DNA of 64,000 nucleotides from Pyrenochaeta sp. MPI-SDFR-AT-0127 (GCA_020747015.1 JAGTJM010000030.1:124001-188000), one strand, 5' to 3'. Counted from the first letter of the stretch, positions 46,161-57,744 are shown. Translations and numbers: made by a program. The notes: generated from the letters alone by a model not told the origin.

Positions 46161-47064
46161 ATGTCGGCTTTCCTCAAGATCTTCAGTATTGTTCGATCTA
46201 GCGATTACACCATCTCAACCTGGCTCCTTCTAGGTGCAAGCATTCAGTGTCTCCTATTCGCATCATTGCCACTTAATATCTCCCTTTTCCCACCTATTGC
46301 CTTCCTTACATATCGTATCCTCCGTGGCTATCTCATTGCAACTGGACGTCTTTCGAACCCCCTCTATGACGGAGTGACCCACGGCCGACAAACATGGCGA
46401 ATGCCCCCCTCTGATGGTTCATCGGCTTCGACCGAATCTGAAGAATCTATCGTTGTTCTTGTGCTCGCTGCAAGCTGGGCGCACCCTAACGGCAACTTTT
46501 CACCTGGCAGCGCAGTCATTGGGCAGTACTTCCAGAGCATGTGGGCGGACGCTGAAGCAAACCGCGAGAAGTATGGGTTCCTTGGGAACACACCTGGTAT
46601 GGTTACTCAGGATTCTGGCGAGCGCCTTGATGAACGGGGGAACACAACAGTGTTTCTCAGTTACTGGAAGAGCTTGGAAGGGTTGCATAAGTTTGCGCAT
46701 GCCGAGCCGCATATGAAGGGCCAACTCTGGTGGGAAAGAGGGGCTATGGAAAAATTCCCGTATATCGGTGTTATGCACGAGACTTATGAAGTGCCAAAGG
46801 GGAACTGGGAGAATGTGTTCCATAACTTCAGGCCATTTGGTATTTGTAAGTAGAATTCTGTTCAAGTTTTGAAGGTCTCATAGCTAACACGATACAGCAA
46901 ATGCCCAATACCCAGTAAAGAGCACAAACACAGCCGACTCGCTAGAAGAAAAGAAAACAGTCGAATGGGTCAGCGGATTAAAGTCAGCAGATGCCAGAGA
47001 ATGGAAGACTATGTACGGAAGGATGGGCAGGAAAGCAGGAATTCGCAACTCCACGCGAATTTAA
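46161..47064 (+). CDS. DUF4188 monooxygenase-like protein with N-terminal membrane helices
   Basis: Two exons (46161-46845 and 46898-47064; 52-nt intron) encode 283 residues. Two hydrophobic helices (about residues 20-60: WLLLGASIQCLLFASLPLNI and PPIAFLTYRILRGYL) precede a soluble domain with VLVLAASWAHPNGNFSPG, TTVFLSYWKSLEGLHKFAH, HMKGQLWWERGAMEKFPYIG and VMHETYEVPKGNWENVFHNF. This string of motifs is diagnostic of DUF4188, a dimeric alpha/beta-barrel-type family annotated as monooxygenase-like and related to phenylacetaldoxime dehydratase-like heme proteins; the His in FAH and HMK are candidates for functional residues (inference). Many fungal members lie in accessory loci. A TATA box lies upstream. 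No disruption. Confidence 0.88.
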
Positions 47065-48168
47065 TTATATGGTGATTATATGTATACCCATATAGGGTTG
47101 ACGGACGATATTTTATGATAGTGCATAAGAGGCGTACACGGATTTGAAAGGTTCACGGCATAAGCGTTTCTCCGACAATTTGATTAATGGTATCAAACAA
47201 ATACATCTAGATACTAGGTCCATAATATATTATAGAGCGTATGTATAGATATGAATACCATCTATAAATACCTAACTATCTCTAATGTTACTAGTTTACT
47301 TCTAAACTTCAGGGCCTTATAAGTAGTCTCTATTATATTCTGACCTCAAATTATTGAAGAGGTAAACCTACGCTATACATTAGGATAAGTAGAATAAAAA
47401 GTCATAGAAAACATACTCGTTGGCTTTTATAAATTTTAAGTCACCGGTAACCAAGCCCCAGCCTAGTTCCATGCACAATATCGCTATTCAGCGGCCAGGC
47501 GGCGTGGAGCTTGTGCTTGACATGTTAACTCAAGTTTGAGTGGCTTTATTGATCACATCTAAGAAAGCTACGCAAATTATATTCGTATTGAGATTAAGAT
47601 AGATACATTTTTAACTAGAGCAAGTAATTTAGCAAAGGAATATGGCCCGAGACGGAAATCTACCTCTAATTACGGACACCTAAAAACCTACAGGAAACGC
47701 ATCAGCTTACCCAAGAATGATATGACATTTATTTACCAAGTCTCGCCATTCTCCATTGAGCATTGCTTCGCATGTATTGCATGAAGCCGTCCCATTCCAA
47801 TATCTAGCCAAATGAGACTTGTTATCTCACTCGAAGCACTGCTTCAGAGGGCGAGAACGAGAGCTCAAACTTGCACCTGAAGCCTCAACAATAAACATAA
47901 GATGTGTGCTTTGTGAATGATATATAACTTTAATGCCTTGATGGGGCCGCTTAGTGCTATCAAATCAAAGCTGCTGGTTTCACTAAGTTTGGAAGATAAA
48001 CTTGATGCAATATTTTCTGACTTGAGCTCAAGTTCTCCATCTTCCAAGCTACTAATCGATACTTATCACCTTTGCTCTCCAACTTCATGTTGATTTTAAG
48101 GACTTTCAATTTGTGTAAGTTATAGCGTTTGCGCGGCTGACTTGGATGACTACGACAGGTCCTACACC
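47065..48168. other. AT-rich island, no gene seen
   Basis: Roughly 47130-47460 and 47560-47640 are strongly A/T-rich, with many TA steps and few CpG sites, unlike neighbouring coding DNA. This resembles relics of repeat-induced point mutation of a transposon, but no terminal repeat or ORF can be traced. Confidence 0.5.
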
Positions 48169-48621
48169 CTAGCACTCCATTCTCAACGACCAGTCATTGC
48201 TCCTCATATCATGGCAGCCCCGACCGTGGTACTTGTGTTGAACAGCGCCCGTGCATCCCTGATTAGCGTACGCCACAACTAGAGTTCACCTCGTCAGCAT
48301 GCTCTTACTGCTTCACAACCTCACAAAGGGTTCGTTCGATGCGAGGAGAGAGGGGTGGAGCAATTTACAGTTGCAGTTACGGTCGTCGACGTATATCTCT
48401 ATGGCGCGGTCCGTCTCGGAGAGCGCATTGCACTGGCCAGGCGTCGCCTGGTGCCACTGGCCGCCAGAGTCGTTGCATGTGTTTGTGGAGTGCCGTTTCC
48501 AGGTTATGTGGGCTGGGATGGTGAGAATCTAGCTATTCAGGGAGGAAGGGAGTGACAAACCTCCTTGCACTGTGGTAGCGAGGAGAAGCACGGCGGCTGG
48601 GAGGAGGGTTTGGAAATGCAT
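48169..48621 (-). CDS. Small secreted cysteine-rich protein (candidate effector-like)
   Basis: Three exons (48561-48621, 48369-48512, 48169-48278), with introns of 48 and 90 nt, encode 104 residues with exact phase closure. It begins MHFQTLLPAAVLLLATTVQG, a textbook signal peptide, followed by a mature part of about 84 residues with six cysteines at even spacing (TCND, QCNA, NCNF, GCTG, GCHD and a terminal EC). Six cysteines suggest three disulphides. The mature sequence includes HQATPGQCNALSETDRAIEI and GAVQHKYHGRGCHD. It is located between AT-rich islands, as is common for lineage-specific secreted proteins. A TATA box lies 97 bp upstream. No family is recognised, and effector or antimicrobial roles are conjecture. 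Confidence 0.75.
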
Positions 48622-49535
48622 GCTGTCGAGGCTGGAAGAAGCTGGGTTGGATGAATAGTTAGAATGAAAAGAATGCTTGTGATTGTGGGTATTCAAGTTT
48701 AGAGGTGCCACAGCAGATATTTATACCATCTCAGATGGGACATGTGTTAGCTAAAAGCATACTGCCGTCTCATCTCAGATCCAGTATTATGTCTTGCAAA
48801 ATTGAGTCTGTGGCTATGTAAAAACCCGCTTGGCCTATCGCATTTCCTAGAGTTTCAGGCCACCACGACGAAATGTCACTGTACTCCACCGCTACTCTAC
48901 CTCGTATCCGTTTCCCCACTTATCAAAGCTACCATTCCAAGACACCCAGTAAATGGCAACCAAAATATCCGAGCTCAACAATGGAGCCTAAGAAATGCGC
49001 CCGTGTTCGGTGTCAGGCCGCTGCGATGTAGCATGTCCACATACCCTCTATTATCCTATTGTAGACTTCGTACTACCTGCGCCTGCCCGCCTAGGTTCGC
49101 CGTATGATGGCCCCCACGCCGATCTGAGGCCACAGCCTTAGGTGGGTAAAACCCAAAATGGGCAAAACTATGTAGCTGACCAGAACCGCATCGCCTGACA
49201 TCTCGTAAGCCTCGGAGCATTAGTGAAGAATGGGGCAATCGGTCTTACGTGCAGTGGGCCAAAAGAGAAGAAGAGTACTGTCCATAGTAGAAGTATACGA
49301 GTTACCTAAACTTTTACCAAATAATTTAATATATGCTATGGACTTATATTATACTAATATATTGAGTAGAAGTATAACATATCATATACATTAGCTTTTG
49401 CGGATTATAGATATTTCTATGTAACAGGTAATCTGGAGATGTGCTCGCGGTTCTCAATGGTGTGATTACGTCATTGGCGACAGACGACCTAACTCAGGAT
49501 ACTTCGATACAGCTCAGCCCGCATTCTACACAAAG
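48622..49535. other. Intergenic with AT-rich island
   Basis: Contains the TATA element at 48718-48725 and, at about 49310-49430, a very A/T-rich stretch with dense TA steps, similar to the island at 47.1-47.5 kb. No gene seen. Confidence 0.5.
48718..48725 (-). promoter_or_regulatory. TATA box of the small secreted protein gene
   Basis: Minus strand reads TATAAATA, about 97 bp upstream of the start codon at 48621, supporting the splice-based gene model and its start. Confidence 0.6.
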
Positions 49536-50660
49536 TTGTTGCTATCCTTACAACCATACGTTTATACTTTGTACATCATGGTCGTAGCTATCATTGCTAT
49601 AGTCACAGTGACTGTCTTGGGCATACTGGCTGCATCAGGATACCGGCTGTTCCCATTATTCCTAGGTGCAACCAATGTCACTCTCCCGTTTTCTCCAAAC
49701 AATCTTCGAACCCGTGAGGTTATCCTAGCAATCACGGCTATGATTGAGAAATCCGTGATTCGGTCAATGGCTAGGTTGGTGGCTTCGGCATTCACGTTGT
49801 CAACAGGCGGAGAATCGACTTTGTACGCTCCTTTCCATCTAAGCCAGGATGATGTTGCTCGATATCATGCTGCAATCGGATTGAAGGACAGGACAACGAC
49901 ATCCATTGATTCTTCTCACTTGCTCTTATTCTTGTCGGCTGTGACAGAGCCGGCGATGCTTCTCCTCCTTGCTAATCGATCTTGCCCGATCAATCCTCTT
50001 GGCGCGGTTAATGTCCGCAACAGGTTCGAGCTGCTTCAGCCAGATCTATGTGACCTCTCATCTTTTAAACATAGTAATCGAGCAGCTTTGATCGCCAAAG
50101 CGCACAACGAGCCTAGACCTGTAAAGCGAGGTGTCGAGTATGATCTGGAGGTGTCAATTCTCATCCCCGACGCAGCTGGTAACGGAGCGGTTGTGCCAGT
50201 ATTTCGACAGGTCTTCACAATGCTGGAATTCAGAAAATCGAATGTTCAAAGCAATGAAGTGACATCGGGACGTCCCAGTACGATCGAGACCTCAGGCCAG
50301 TCCTCCAAATCGATAACTCAGTTCCAGTTTGGTCGTAATGATCCACTGAAATGGGCCGCACTTTGCAAGGACTACAACTTCATACATCTATCAGGCTTTG
50401 CTGCGAAGCTACTCGGCCTCCCTGGAAAGCTGGCTCATGGAAATCATGTCGTAGCCAAAGCAATACAAACGCTCTTAGACACAAGTAGTATTCAGTCTTT
50501 AGGCAGCGGGACAACATGGATGGAGGTACAGTTCAAGCGCCCAGTAGTTGTCCCTGCGAAGTTAGGTATAGAAATGGACTCCGCAGGCACACCCGCATGC
50601 GGGTTCGCCATCACGAATAGCGAACGGATTTGTGTCACTGTAGAATACGGATCCTTGTGA
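49536..50660 (+). CDS. Membrane-anchored MaoC/hot-dog dehydratase-like protein
   Basis: A single exon of 374 residues; an in-frame second Met at 49578 is an alternative start. An N-terminal hydrophobic helix (MVVAIIAIVTVTVLGILAAS) precedes a soluble double-hot-dog body. The C-terminal repeat shows ITQFQFGRNDPLKWAALCKD, YNFIHLSGFAAKLLGLPGKL and AHGNHVVAKA, which is the MaoC-like hydratase core: the (N)-x-IH and GxxAHGNH elements carry the usual catalytic His. The N-terminal half is weaker and probably a degenerate hot-dog. Family members hydrate enoyl-thioesters or resemble the dehydratase part of fungal fatty acid synthase. The membrane anchor is unusual. Substrate unknown. Confidence 0.8.
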   Translation: MLLSLQPYVYTLYIMVVAIIAIVTVTVLGILAASGYRLFPLFLGATNVTLPFSPNNLRTREVILAITAMIEKSVIRSMARLVASAFTLSTGGESTLYAPFHLSQDDVARYHAAIGLKDRTTTSIDSSHLLLFLSAVTEPAMLLLLANRSCPINPLGAVNVRNRFELLQPDLCDLSSFKHSNRAALIAKAHNEPRPVKRGVEYDLEVSILIPDAAGNGAVVPVFRQVFTMLEFRKSNVQSNEVTSGRPSTIETSGQSSKSITQFQFGRNDPLKWAALCKDYNFIHLSGFAAKLLGLPGKLAHGNHVVAKAIQTLLDTSSIQSLGSGTTWMEVQFKRPVVVPAKLGIEMDSAGTPACGFAITNSERICVTVEYGSL

Positions 50661-51403
50661 TCCTCGGATCGCTTTGGAAATGGACGCCTGTGTGGAGCCT
50701 CAAATCAAAAATGCTATACAGGATATCCCTGAAAAGTAGCATTATTCTCTGACGGATATCGATGATTGCGATAGTCCGAAGACCGAATGTCTTTTCCCGC
50801 TCCCCGATACTAAAGCACCATCACCAATCACCAGCGCACGTTACAGAACGCATAGGCCATATCAAACGACATCTCCCCGATAGGTTTAATCTCCTAGTTT
50901 CCGCGGTCCTGGGGGTCAAAACACCGATAATCTATCCAGCCTCATGCGAATGGGCAAATGGTAGACAAATTGGCGTTTCATGAAACATGGTCCCTCGCTC
51001 CTCAAATCAGCGAGCCGCCACGTTAGCGCCCGTTTAGCGTCAACCTTCTCTATGGACTAGAATACACGGCCTCGTTGTGGCTCTGCTTGATTCCTTTCCT
51101 GGTGTAGTTGCCGCTGTCAAGACTATGCTTGCGGCATAGATGTTTCGAATCTTGTCAGCATCCGTGGACTTCCAACGGGTGAATGCTTTCAAGTCTATCC
51201 TGATGTGAAATTAGGGGCTGACTTGAGTGTCTGTAGTTCAAAAGTGCAATAGCAATCCTCTTGTGTATTTTTCTATAGACTCCAGGTCTACTTTCGTCGC
51301 TCCTTCTTTGCACATCGCTGTCTTTCGTTCTGGGTCGTTGAACCTATCCATTCGTTTCACCCTTTGATCTGTGATCAGGACATTCATTTCAACTTTCGCA
51401 AGA
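50661..51403. other. Intergenic, no gene seen
   Basis: Presumed 3' UTR of the hot-dog gene and promoter of the DUF1996 gene. Confidence 0.5.
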
Positions 51404-52543
51404 ATGCGTTCCACAATCCTTCTCGCTGGCGCGAGCGCAGTCCAGGCTTATACGGTGATCAACCACGGCCTCTTCTTGAACAAGAATGTCGATGCTCTCG
51501 TTAAGCCGGGCGAGTATACGTCTCACATGCACACGTTCGCTGGTAGCGATGTGATCACCAATGTTCGGCCTACTTCTGCCGAGCTCCAGAAAGGCTGCTA
51601 CAGTGGCAATAATGGCAATGACCTTTCCGTTTACTGTAAGCTCGTCAGAATGAGCAATTGAACATGCGTTCTGATGTGATTTCGTCTAGGGTTCCCAACA
51701 CTCTACTACGTCAATGGCACCGACTATGTCGAAGTTCCCATCTTCCGCTTTAGCACGTACTACCAGGACTCCGGGAAAGCGCAGATTCCATTCCCCCCAG
51801 ACCTAGGCCTGATCGCTGGCAACGCCTCGGCGCAGGACCAAGCGAGCGCAAATCACGGCTTCAATCTGCTGGAATGGTGGTGCGAGAGTGACGCAGGCGA
51901 GACCAAGGACAAGGCCAAATTTCCCACAAAGACATGTTCCACACACCTGCAAACCATATTGCGGTTTCCAGACTGCGTGAACCCAAATAATCTCGACGAG
52001 TACTCGTACAGCGGCAACACGGCGAACAGATGTCCAGCCAATATGAAGCGTATCCCCGCTCTGCGATTCTCGATCCGGTACGACCTGCGCAAGATCATTC
52101 CCAACGGATGGACGGGGACGGCGCCGCTGCAGCTATCATGCAGCGACAAGGTGGGAGATGGGTACTGCATGCACGGCGACTTCATTAACGGGTGGTTCCC
52201 CGACGCAGCGACGAACATGCTGCAAGCTGACAGCGAGGGAAAGCAGACATTCAAGACGATTACGGGGCAGCATGACACTGCGGGAACGACGGCGAGTAAA
52301 TGCAAGGCCGAAGATGCGGATCCCAACAACGGGACGAGTGATTATAAAACTAGCCTTGAGATGATGGCGAGTGGGGGAAAGAGCGAGACGACACCGGTTG
52401 CGGCGGCGCCGGTTAAGGAAGCAGTTGAGGCTGTGGAGGAGACTTGCTCTACTAAGCGTAGCATTGGCTCCAAGTCGAAGAGAGATGCTGCTAGACGCGC
52501 GTTGGTGAAGGCTCTGGAATCACTTGATGCTCTTGAGGAATGA
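51404..52543 (+). CDS. Secreted DUF1996-domain protein
   Basis: Two exons (51404-51635 and 51690-52543; 54-nt intron) encode 361 residues. The start MRSTILLAGASAVQAYTVIN includes a short signal peptide. The domain is recognised from HGLFLNKNVDALVKPGEYTS, HMHTFAGSDVITNVRPTSAE, LRFPDCVNPNN, CPANMKRIPALRFSIRYDLR and DGYCMHGDFINGW; conserved HMH, the DCV/CP cysteines and MHGDF are family hallmarks. The splice restores SVYWFPTLYYVNGTDYVEVP. The C-terminal 60 residues are Ala/Glu/Lys-rich with KRSIGSKSKRDAARR, possibly proteinase-processing sites. DUF1996 proteins are extracellular or wall-associated in many moulds; no activity is established from sequence. Confidence 0.92.
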
Positions 52544-53328
52544 GCGAGCCAGATGATTTTACAACCGGAAGATGACCTGGTCGTGTTACCTCTTACCCTT
52601 GATTATGTGCACGCTCTGATTATCGGCGATGATATGATCGTATCTCAACCTTCAGTTCTTGTACATATATATATCAACCTTGCTCATCGCCCACAACATA
52701 CTTCTTTCCTCTATCCTTTCCTTGCCGTTCAAGGTTTTCGTTGTGCATGCCAATCTTCGGCATAACGAAAAGGGGCGAAGTGTGAAGGCCAGAAACAGAT
52801 TGCGAGTTTGCGAAACATGGGGTTGAACTGCTGCAAATTGGTGAGCCCAGCACATCTTATCTTTGTGAATTGTTCTATGCTGTATAATGTTGCCATCTGT
52901 TCACATCCCAAAAACTTCCATAATGTAACAAACCTCAAGACAAACCTCAAGACTTCACAAGGCATCACTCGGCACAAAGGATGATGATTCCGTCATTAGC
53001 CTTCATGATCCAGACACGGACCAAGGGCGAAATTGCTTCTGATATTCATTGCGCGAACTAGTTAAGACAAGTTTTTGCCGTATTCGTAAACCCGGGGGAA
53101 GATAGTCCACCATAGACACCAGCCTAATAGACTCCATTCCGAACTCACTTTTCCGAACGATGACCCGCTAACTCGAACGAACTAAGATGATAGCCGTAGC
53201 CTAAATGTCTATCAAGGTAATGGTAGATGTCGATAGGCCAGAAACTTCAAAATACAAATCTCGTAGTGCAATGCAATGCCTGACACGTCTTGTCTGGGAT
53301 AAGAACGAGACTAGGCAGTAGCCGCTAC
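52544..53328. other. Convergent intergenic region
   Basis: 3' ends of converging genes; no feature seen in about 0.8 kb. Confidence 0.5.
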
Positions 53329-54604
53329 CTAAGCGGTGGTGGCAGTGGTGGTGGCAGCAGCGGGGATGGCAGCAGGGGCCTCCGTGGCCTTCTCTGCAGT
53401 CTCGGTGGTAGCACCCTCAGTGGTGGCGCCCTCGGCATCGGCGGAGTCAATGTGGTCGTCCTCCTTGCCGGGGGAGTCGATCGCGACCTTAACGGCAATC
53501 TCACGGCCCTCGATCTCCTTGCCGTTCATCTCAGTGCAAGCCTTCTGCTGGAGCTCCTCGGAGCCAAGGGTAACGAAGCCGAAGCCACGGCCCTTGCGAG
53601 GCTCGCCGCGAGCCTGGAGCTTCTTGACCATGAAGCGGGGGATGGGGCGGAGGGCGATCTTGGCCTGGGTGGGGGAGTAGTCCTTGAAGATTTCGAGGAG
53701 CTTTGGACATTGTTAGCCTGCAGTCCCAGGTCACCAAAGGTACACGGATAATCATACCTTATCCTCCTTGAGGTCATAGGGGAGGTTGGCAACCATGACC
53801 TTGGTCTTGGAGGCAACACCATCCTCGGGAGGACCACGCTGCTTGCGCTCACGGGGTTCACGGGGCTCGCGGGGCTCACGGGGAGCAGCGGCCTTCTTGT
53901 CGTCGGTGCCGTTTGTGGGGGCGGCTTCGGCAGGAGCAGCAGCCTCGGTCTGCTCAACTTGCTCAGGAGCGTCAGTGCCGTCGGCCTGTGTGTTCAATCT
54001 GGTCAGCCTATGATTCAGTGCGTGCATAGTATGGTCTACGTACAGCACGTCCGCCACGTCCGGTGCGGCCACCACGGCCACGGCCGCGTCCACGTCCACG
54101 GGTGGAAGAACGGCGGCGGTGCTCAGAGCTTGCGCCCTCTGCACCGCTGCCAGTGCCCTCAGCGTGGGCCTCAGGGGTGCGGGCGAGCTGGATGGAGACC
54201 TTGCGGTCGAGGATGGCCTTGCCGTTGAGCTCGGCGATGGCACGCTCGGCCTCGGAGGGCGTCGAGAGCGCGACAAAGGCGTATCCGACGGGGCGCGAGG
54301 TGCGTGGGTTGGTGGGGATGGTCGTGGACTCGCTGTGCAAGAGAGATTAGCTCAGAGGTGCGTCACGCGGGTCACTGGGTCCAACATACACCAGGTAGTC
54401 CTTGAAGAAGTCCTTCAACTCCCCCTCGGTGGTCGCATACGCGAGATTTCCAATGTAAAGTCGCCTGCCCTCGGCGGCGCTCGCACGCACAGCCTCATCC
54501 TCGGCTGTGGTGGGCTGCTGGGCGCCGGTGCTCTCGGTGGTGGGAGCGTTGTCAAGGGAGGTGGAGGCCATCTGGGCGGTGGCACTGTCGACGGAAGCGG
54601 ACAT
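53329..54604 (-). CDS. Two-RRM RNA-binding protein with RGG-type linker
   Basis: Four exons (54390-54604, 54044-54332, 53758-53985, 53329-53700), with introns of 57, 58 and 57 nt, encode 367 residues. RRM1 shows RRLYIGNLAY (RNP2) and RPVGYAFVAL (RNP1). A Gly/Arg-rich segment (STRGRGRGRGRGGRTGRGGR) and an Ala/Glu/Pro linker with REP repeats follow. RRM2 shows KVMVANLPYD (RNP2) and RKGRGFGFVTLG (RNP1). The C-terminus is Ala/Thr/Glu-rich. Both RRMs keep their aromatic RNP positions, so RNA binding is expected. The architecture suggests a nuclear or cytoplasmic mRNP component; a specific orthologue cannot be named. Antisense ORFs in the GC-rich repeats here are shadows. Confidence 0.92.
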
Positions 54605-55492
54605 GATTGCAAAAGTTTTGTGGAGTTGACGAACACGAATAGATCGACCGTGCAAAGAAGTTGAGGAAACTTGGGAGTCCTGGTAGACCGGTGAAGGTGA
54701 CCGTGAACAGTTGTGGTGGTTGAGGGAGATGGATTGACGAACCGCCGGGAAGGTGGAACTGGTTGACGAGGGGGGTGGGGATGGGTAGCTACGAGCCCGG
54801 AGAAGGTTGGGAGAGAGTTGGGTTGATGGAGTGCGTTGAGTGTCTCTGTTGTTGACTTGATGGGGGAAAAAGGGAGCGCACGTCTCAAAAAATATGAGGA
54901 GAGCAGCGCACGGCGCGCCGGCACTAGGCCTGATTCGGGGGGCGAAGCGACGACCGGGGGGGGTGCTGGTGGGCGGTGGAATGGGAAGTCGCCCGTTTCT
55001 GGCTCTGGCAGGCAGCGACCCCTGGAGTCGGTGAGTTTTAGGGGGGAGGGAGTGCAAGGAAGCGGCGACTGGCTGGATGTGGTAATTGCGTGGTCGGCTT
55101 CGAGAAGGAGCTATGGGGTGCAGCCAAAATACCAGATACTCCTGCTGCTCCTGCTGCTACTACTGCTACTACTGCTGCTACTGCTGCTACTGCTGCTACT
55201 GCTACTACTACAGCTGCTTCGAAAAACAAAAGATAGCGCATCCACGTCCAACACAAGCGAGCTGCAGCCGCCACACTCTCGTCAGTCATGACGGCGGCGT
55301 CTGCTTCACTTCCGACCCCAGCCCCACCAGCCGCTAGGGGAGCCTCACCATGAAAAAAAGACCCGCTTGCCGTTGACGTGTCCGTTAGTGCTCCCGGGGC
55401 GTACCGCAGAAAATTATTTCCTCTTGACTCTGCTCGGCACTGGCCATCAGACGTTTTGGCATGCCTGGACGGGCATTGCACAAGCATCTGCC
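54605..55492. other. Divergent region between RRM and diflavin reductase genes
   Basis: About 0.9 kb, with the 5' UTR of the RRM gene and the CTG/CTA repeat at 55137-55220. No separate gene is seen. Confidence 0.5.
55137..55220. repeat. CTG/CTA trinucleotide microsatellite
   Basis: About 27 triplets of CTG, CTA and CTC in imperfect order, within 300 bp of the diflavin reductase start. It lies outside the called exons. Possible length polymorphism. Confidence 0.9.
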
Positions 55493-57744
55493 ATGGCAAG
55501 CACGCTGCAGCCCCGGCGCGCCCTGGTCCTCTACGGCTCCGAAACGGGAAATGCTCAGGATGTCGCCGAGGAAATGGGAAGGCTTGCTGAGCGACTGCGC
55601 TTCGACACGGAAGTGGCAGACCTCAATGCCATCAGTCTCGTACGTCAGGACCCAGTCTGGTCGTGGCAAGGAGCCCGGATTGACCGTCTTTGCAGAAGCA
55701 ACTCCTGCAGCACAATGTGGTCTTGATATCCATCTCCACCACTGGCCAGGGCGAATTGCCGGCCAACAGCCAGACCTTCTGGAGAGCCTTGCGGAGTGCC
55801 CGTCTCCGGCCGGGCTGTCTGCAACAAATGAAGTTTGCATCATTTGGGCTCGGGGACACTTCCTATCCAAAGTTCAACTGGGCGCATCGGAAGCTCTACA
55901 ATCGACTCGTCCAGCTTGGAGCGCAGCCAGTATGCGACCGGGGAGAGTCAGACGAGCAACACCCAGAAGGGTAGGTTCATCTCAATCTTTAAATCTCCTT
56001 GACAATGAATCTGCCGTGCTTTGCTTTCTGTAGTCGTTGTACTGAGTCTTTTGTTTTGCTTGTCTTGTTCTCTCTTGGTCTAGTCTTCCTGCCTGCCTTG
56101 CTACTTCCCCTCTGTTGCTCACGTGCCACATATCACCTAACACTCGAATTCCATCCTGACATCTACAAGCATTGACGGCTCCTTCCTCCCTTGGTCAACA
56201 ACCCTCCGTCAGCGTCTCCTCGAAACATATCCTCTCCCAGAAGGCCTTGATCCGATACCGGACAATGTCTTGCTAGACCCAAAATGGGTTCTCGACTTCG
56301 CAAACCAGAAGCAATCAATACCACAACCTCCAAGCAGTACCTCAGAGGCAGTCATAGAATCAATAGACCAAGATGCACCCGACATTCCTCCTCCAGACCT
56401 CCTCAACATCCCCAATGGTCTCACCGCGCAAATCACCTCCAACGAGCGAGTCACCCCTAAAACCCACTGGCAAAGTGTCCATCACCTCAAACTATCACTG
56501 CCAGGCACGCATCCCTACAATCCCGGCGACGTCTTGACAATCTACCCCAAAAACTTCCCTTCAGATGTAACCCACTTCCTCGCTCTCATGGACTGGCTCC
56601 CCATCGCCGATGTACCTCTGCACTTTACGCCATCATCCCCCACGACGCCACCCAACGCCACCCTCCCCGTCTTTAATCTACCAGACAATCGCACAACCAC
56701 ACTGCGAGCGCTGTTGACAAGCCACCTCGACCTGCTCTCCATACCGCGGCGCTCCTTCTTCGCGCAGCTCGCCCACTACACAACCGATGAATTTCACCGC
56801 GAGCGACTGCTCGAATTCACGAATCCAGAGTACATTGACGAATTATACGACTACACGACGCGCCCGCGCCGCAGCATTCTCGAGGTACTGCAGGAATTTG
56901 AGTCGGTCAAGATTCCCTGGCAGCGTGTATGTAGTATCATCCCCGCGCTCAGAGGGCGCCAGTTTAGTATCGCGAGCGCTATGAATCCGACTACAGAGCT
57001 CAACGAGGCACCAGAGACGAAGATTGAACTACTTATTGCGATTGTCAAGTATAAAACAGTTATTAAGCGGATTAGACAGGGAGTCGCGACGCGGTATATT
57101 GCTACTCTTACGCCGGGACAGAGGATGAATGTTACACTGAGTAAAGGCGGCCTGGGCGTGAGCAGCAAAGAAACAGATAGGCCAGTTATAATGGTGGGAC
57201 CGGGGACGGGTGTAGCGCCAATGCGAAGTTTGATCTATCAGAGGATACGGTGGAGAAAGGAGCTTGGATTGGCAAATAGCAATGATGGCGGCGTGAGTAA
57301 CGAGTCCGTCAAGGACGTGCTCTTCTTCGGATGCAGAAACGCAGAGTCTGATTACTTTTTCCAACACGAGTGGGCTGCACTGCAGAAAGAAGGTGTGCCG
57401 CTGCAAGTCTTTGCTGCTTTTTCAAGAGATCAGGTATATATTCCCCTTACTTCTTTTTTCACCCTCAATCTTCAAAACTCCCCAATTCACTGACTTTTCC
57501 CCCACAGCGACAAAAGGTCTACGTGCAAGATCTCATCCGCCAACAATCCCAGCTAATCTACACCGCCCTCGCCACCAACAACGGCATCATCTACATCTGC
57601 GGATCGTCAGGCAAAATGCCCCAGGCGATCCGCGAAGCCCTCATCGAAGCATTCCAAACCCACGGGCCCATGGAGAGAGGGGACGCGGAAGCGTATCTGG
57701 TGGGGTTGGAGAAGAGCGGCAGGTATAAACAAGAGACATGGTAA
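55493..57744 (+). CDS. tah18: NADPH-dependent diflavin reductase (Tah18/NDOR1)
   Basis: Four exons (55493-55639, 55696-55970, 56170-57433, 57508-57744), with introns of 56, 199 and 74 nt, encode 640 residues. The N-terminal flavodoxin-like FMN domain shows LVLYGSETGNAQDVAEEMGR, ISISTTGQGELPAN and FGLGDTSYPKFNW. The FAD domain shows RGRQFSIASA (FAD-binding RxYS-like) and GVATRYIATLTPGQ, and the NADPH domain GPGTGVAPMRS, LFFGCRN and IYICGSSGKMP, ending ETW with the terminal aromatic. Tah18 passes electrons from NADPH to Dre2/anamorsin in cytosolic iron-sulphur cluster assembly and is essential in yeast. The second intron is long (199 nt), but its phase restores HPEGIDGSFLPWS. All domains are intact. 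Confidence 0.95.

Noticed and set aside
40490..52543. Secondary-metabolite biosynthetic cluster
   Set aside because: Oxidoreductase, transporter and hot-dog genes are present, but there is no polyketide synthase, NRPS, terpene cyclase or pathway regulator, and spacing is wide.
54119..54664. 181-codon Gly-rich ORF antisense to the RRM gene
   Set aside because: Mirror of the Arg/Gly/Ala-rich codons of the RRM protein.
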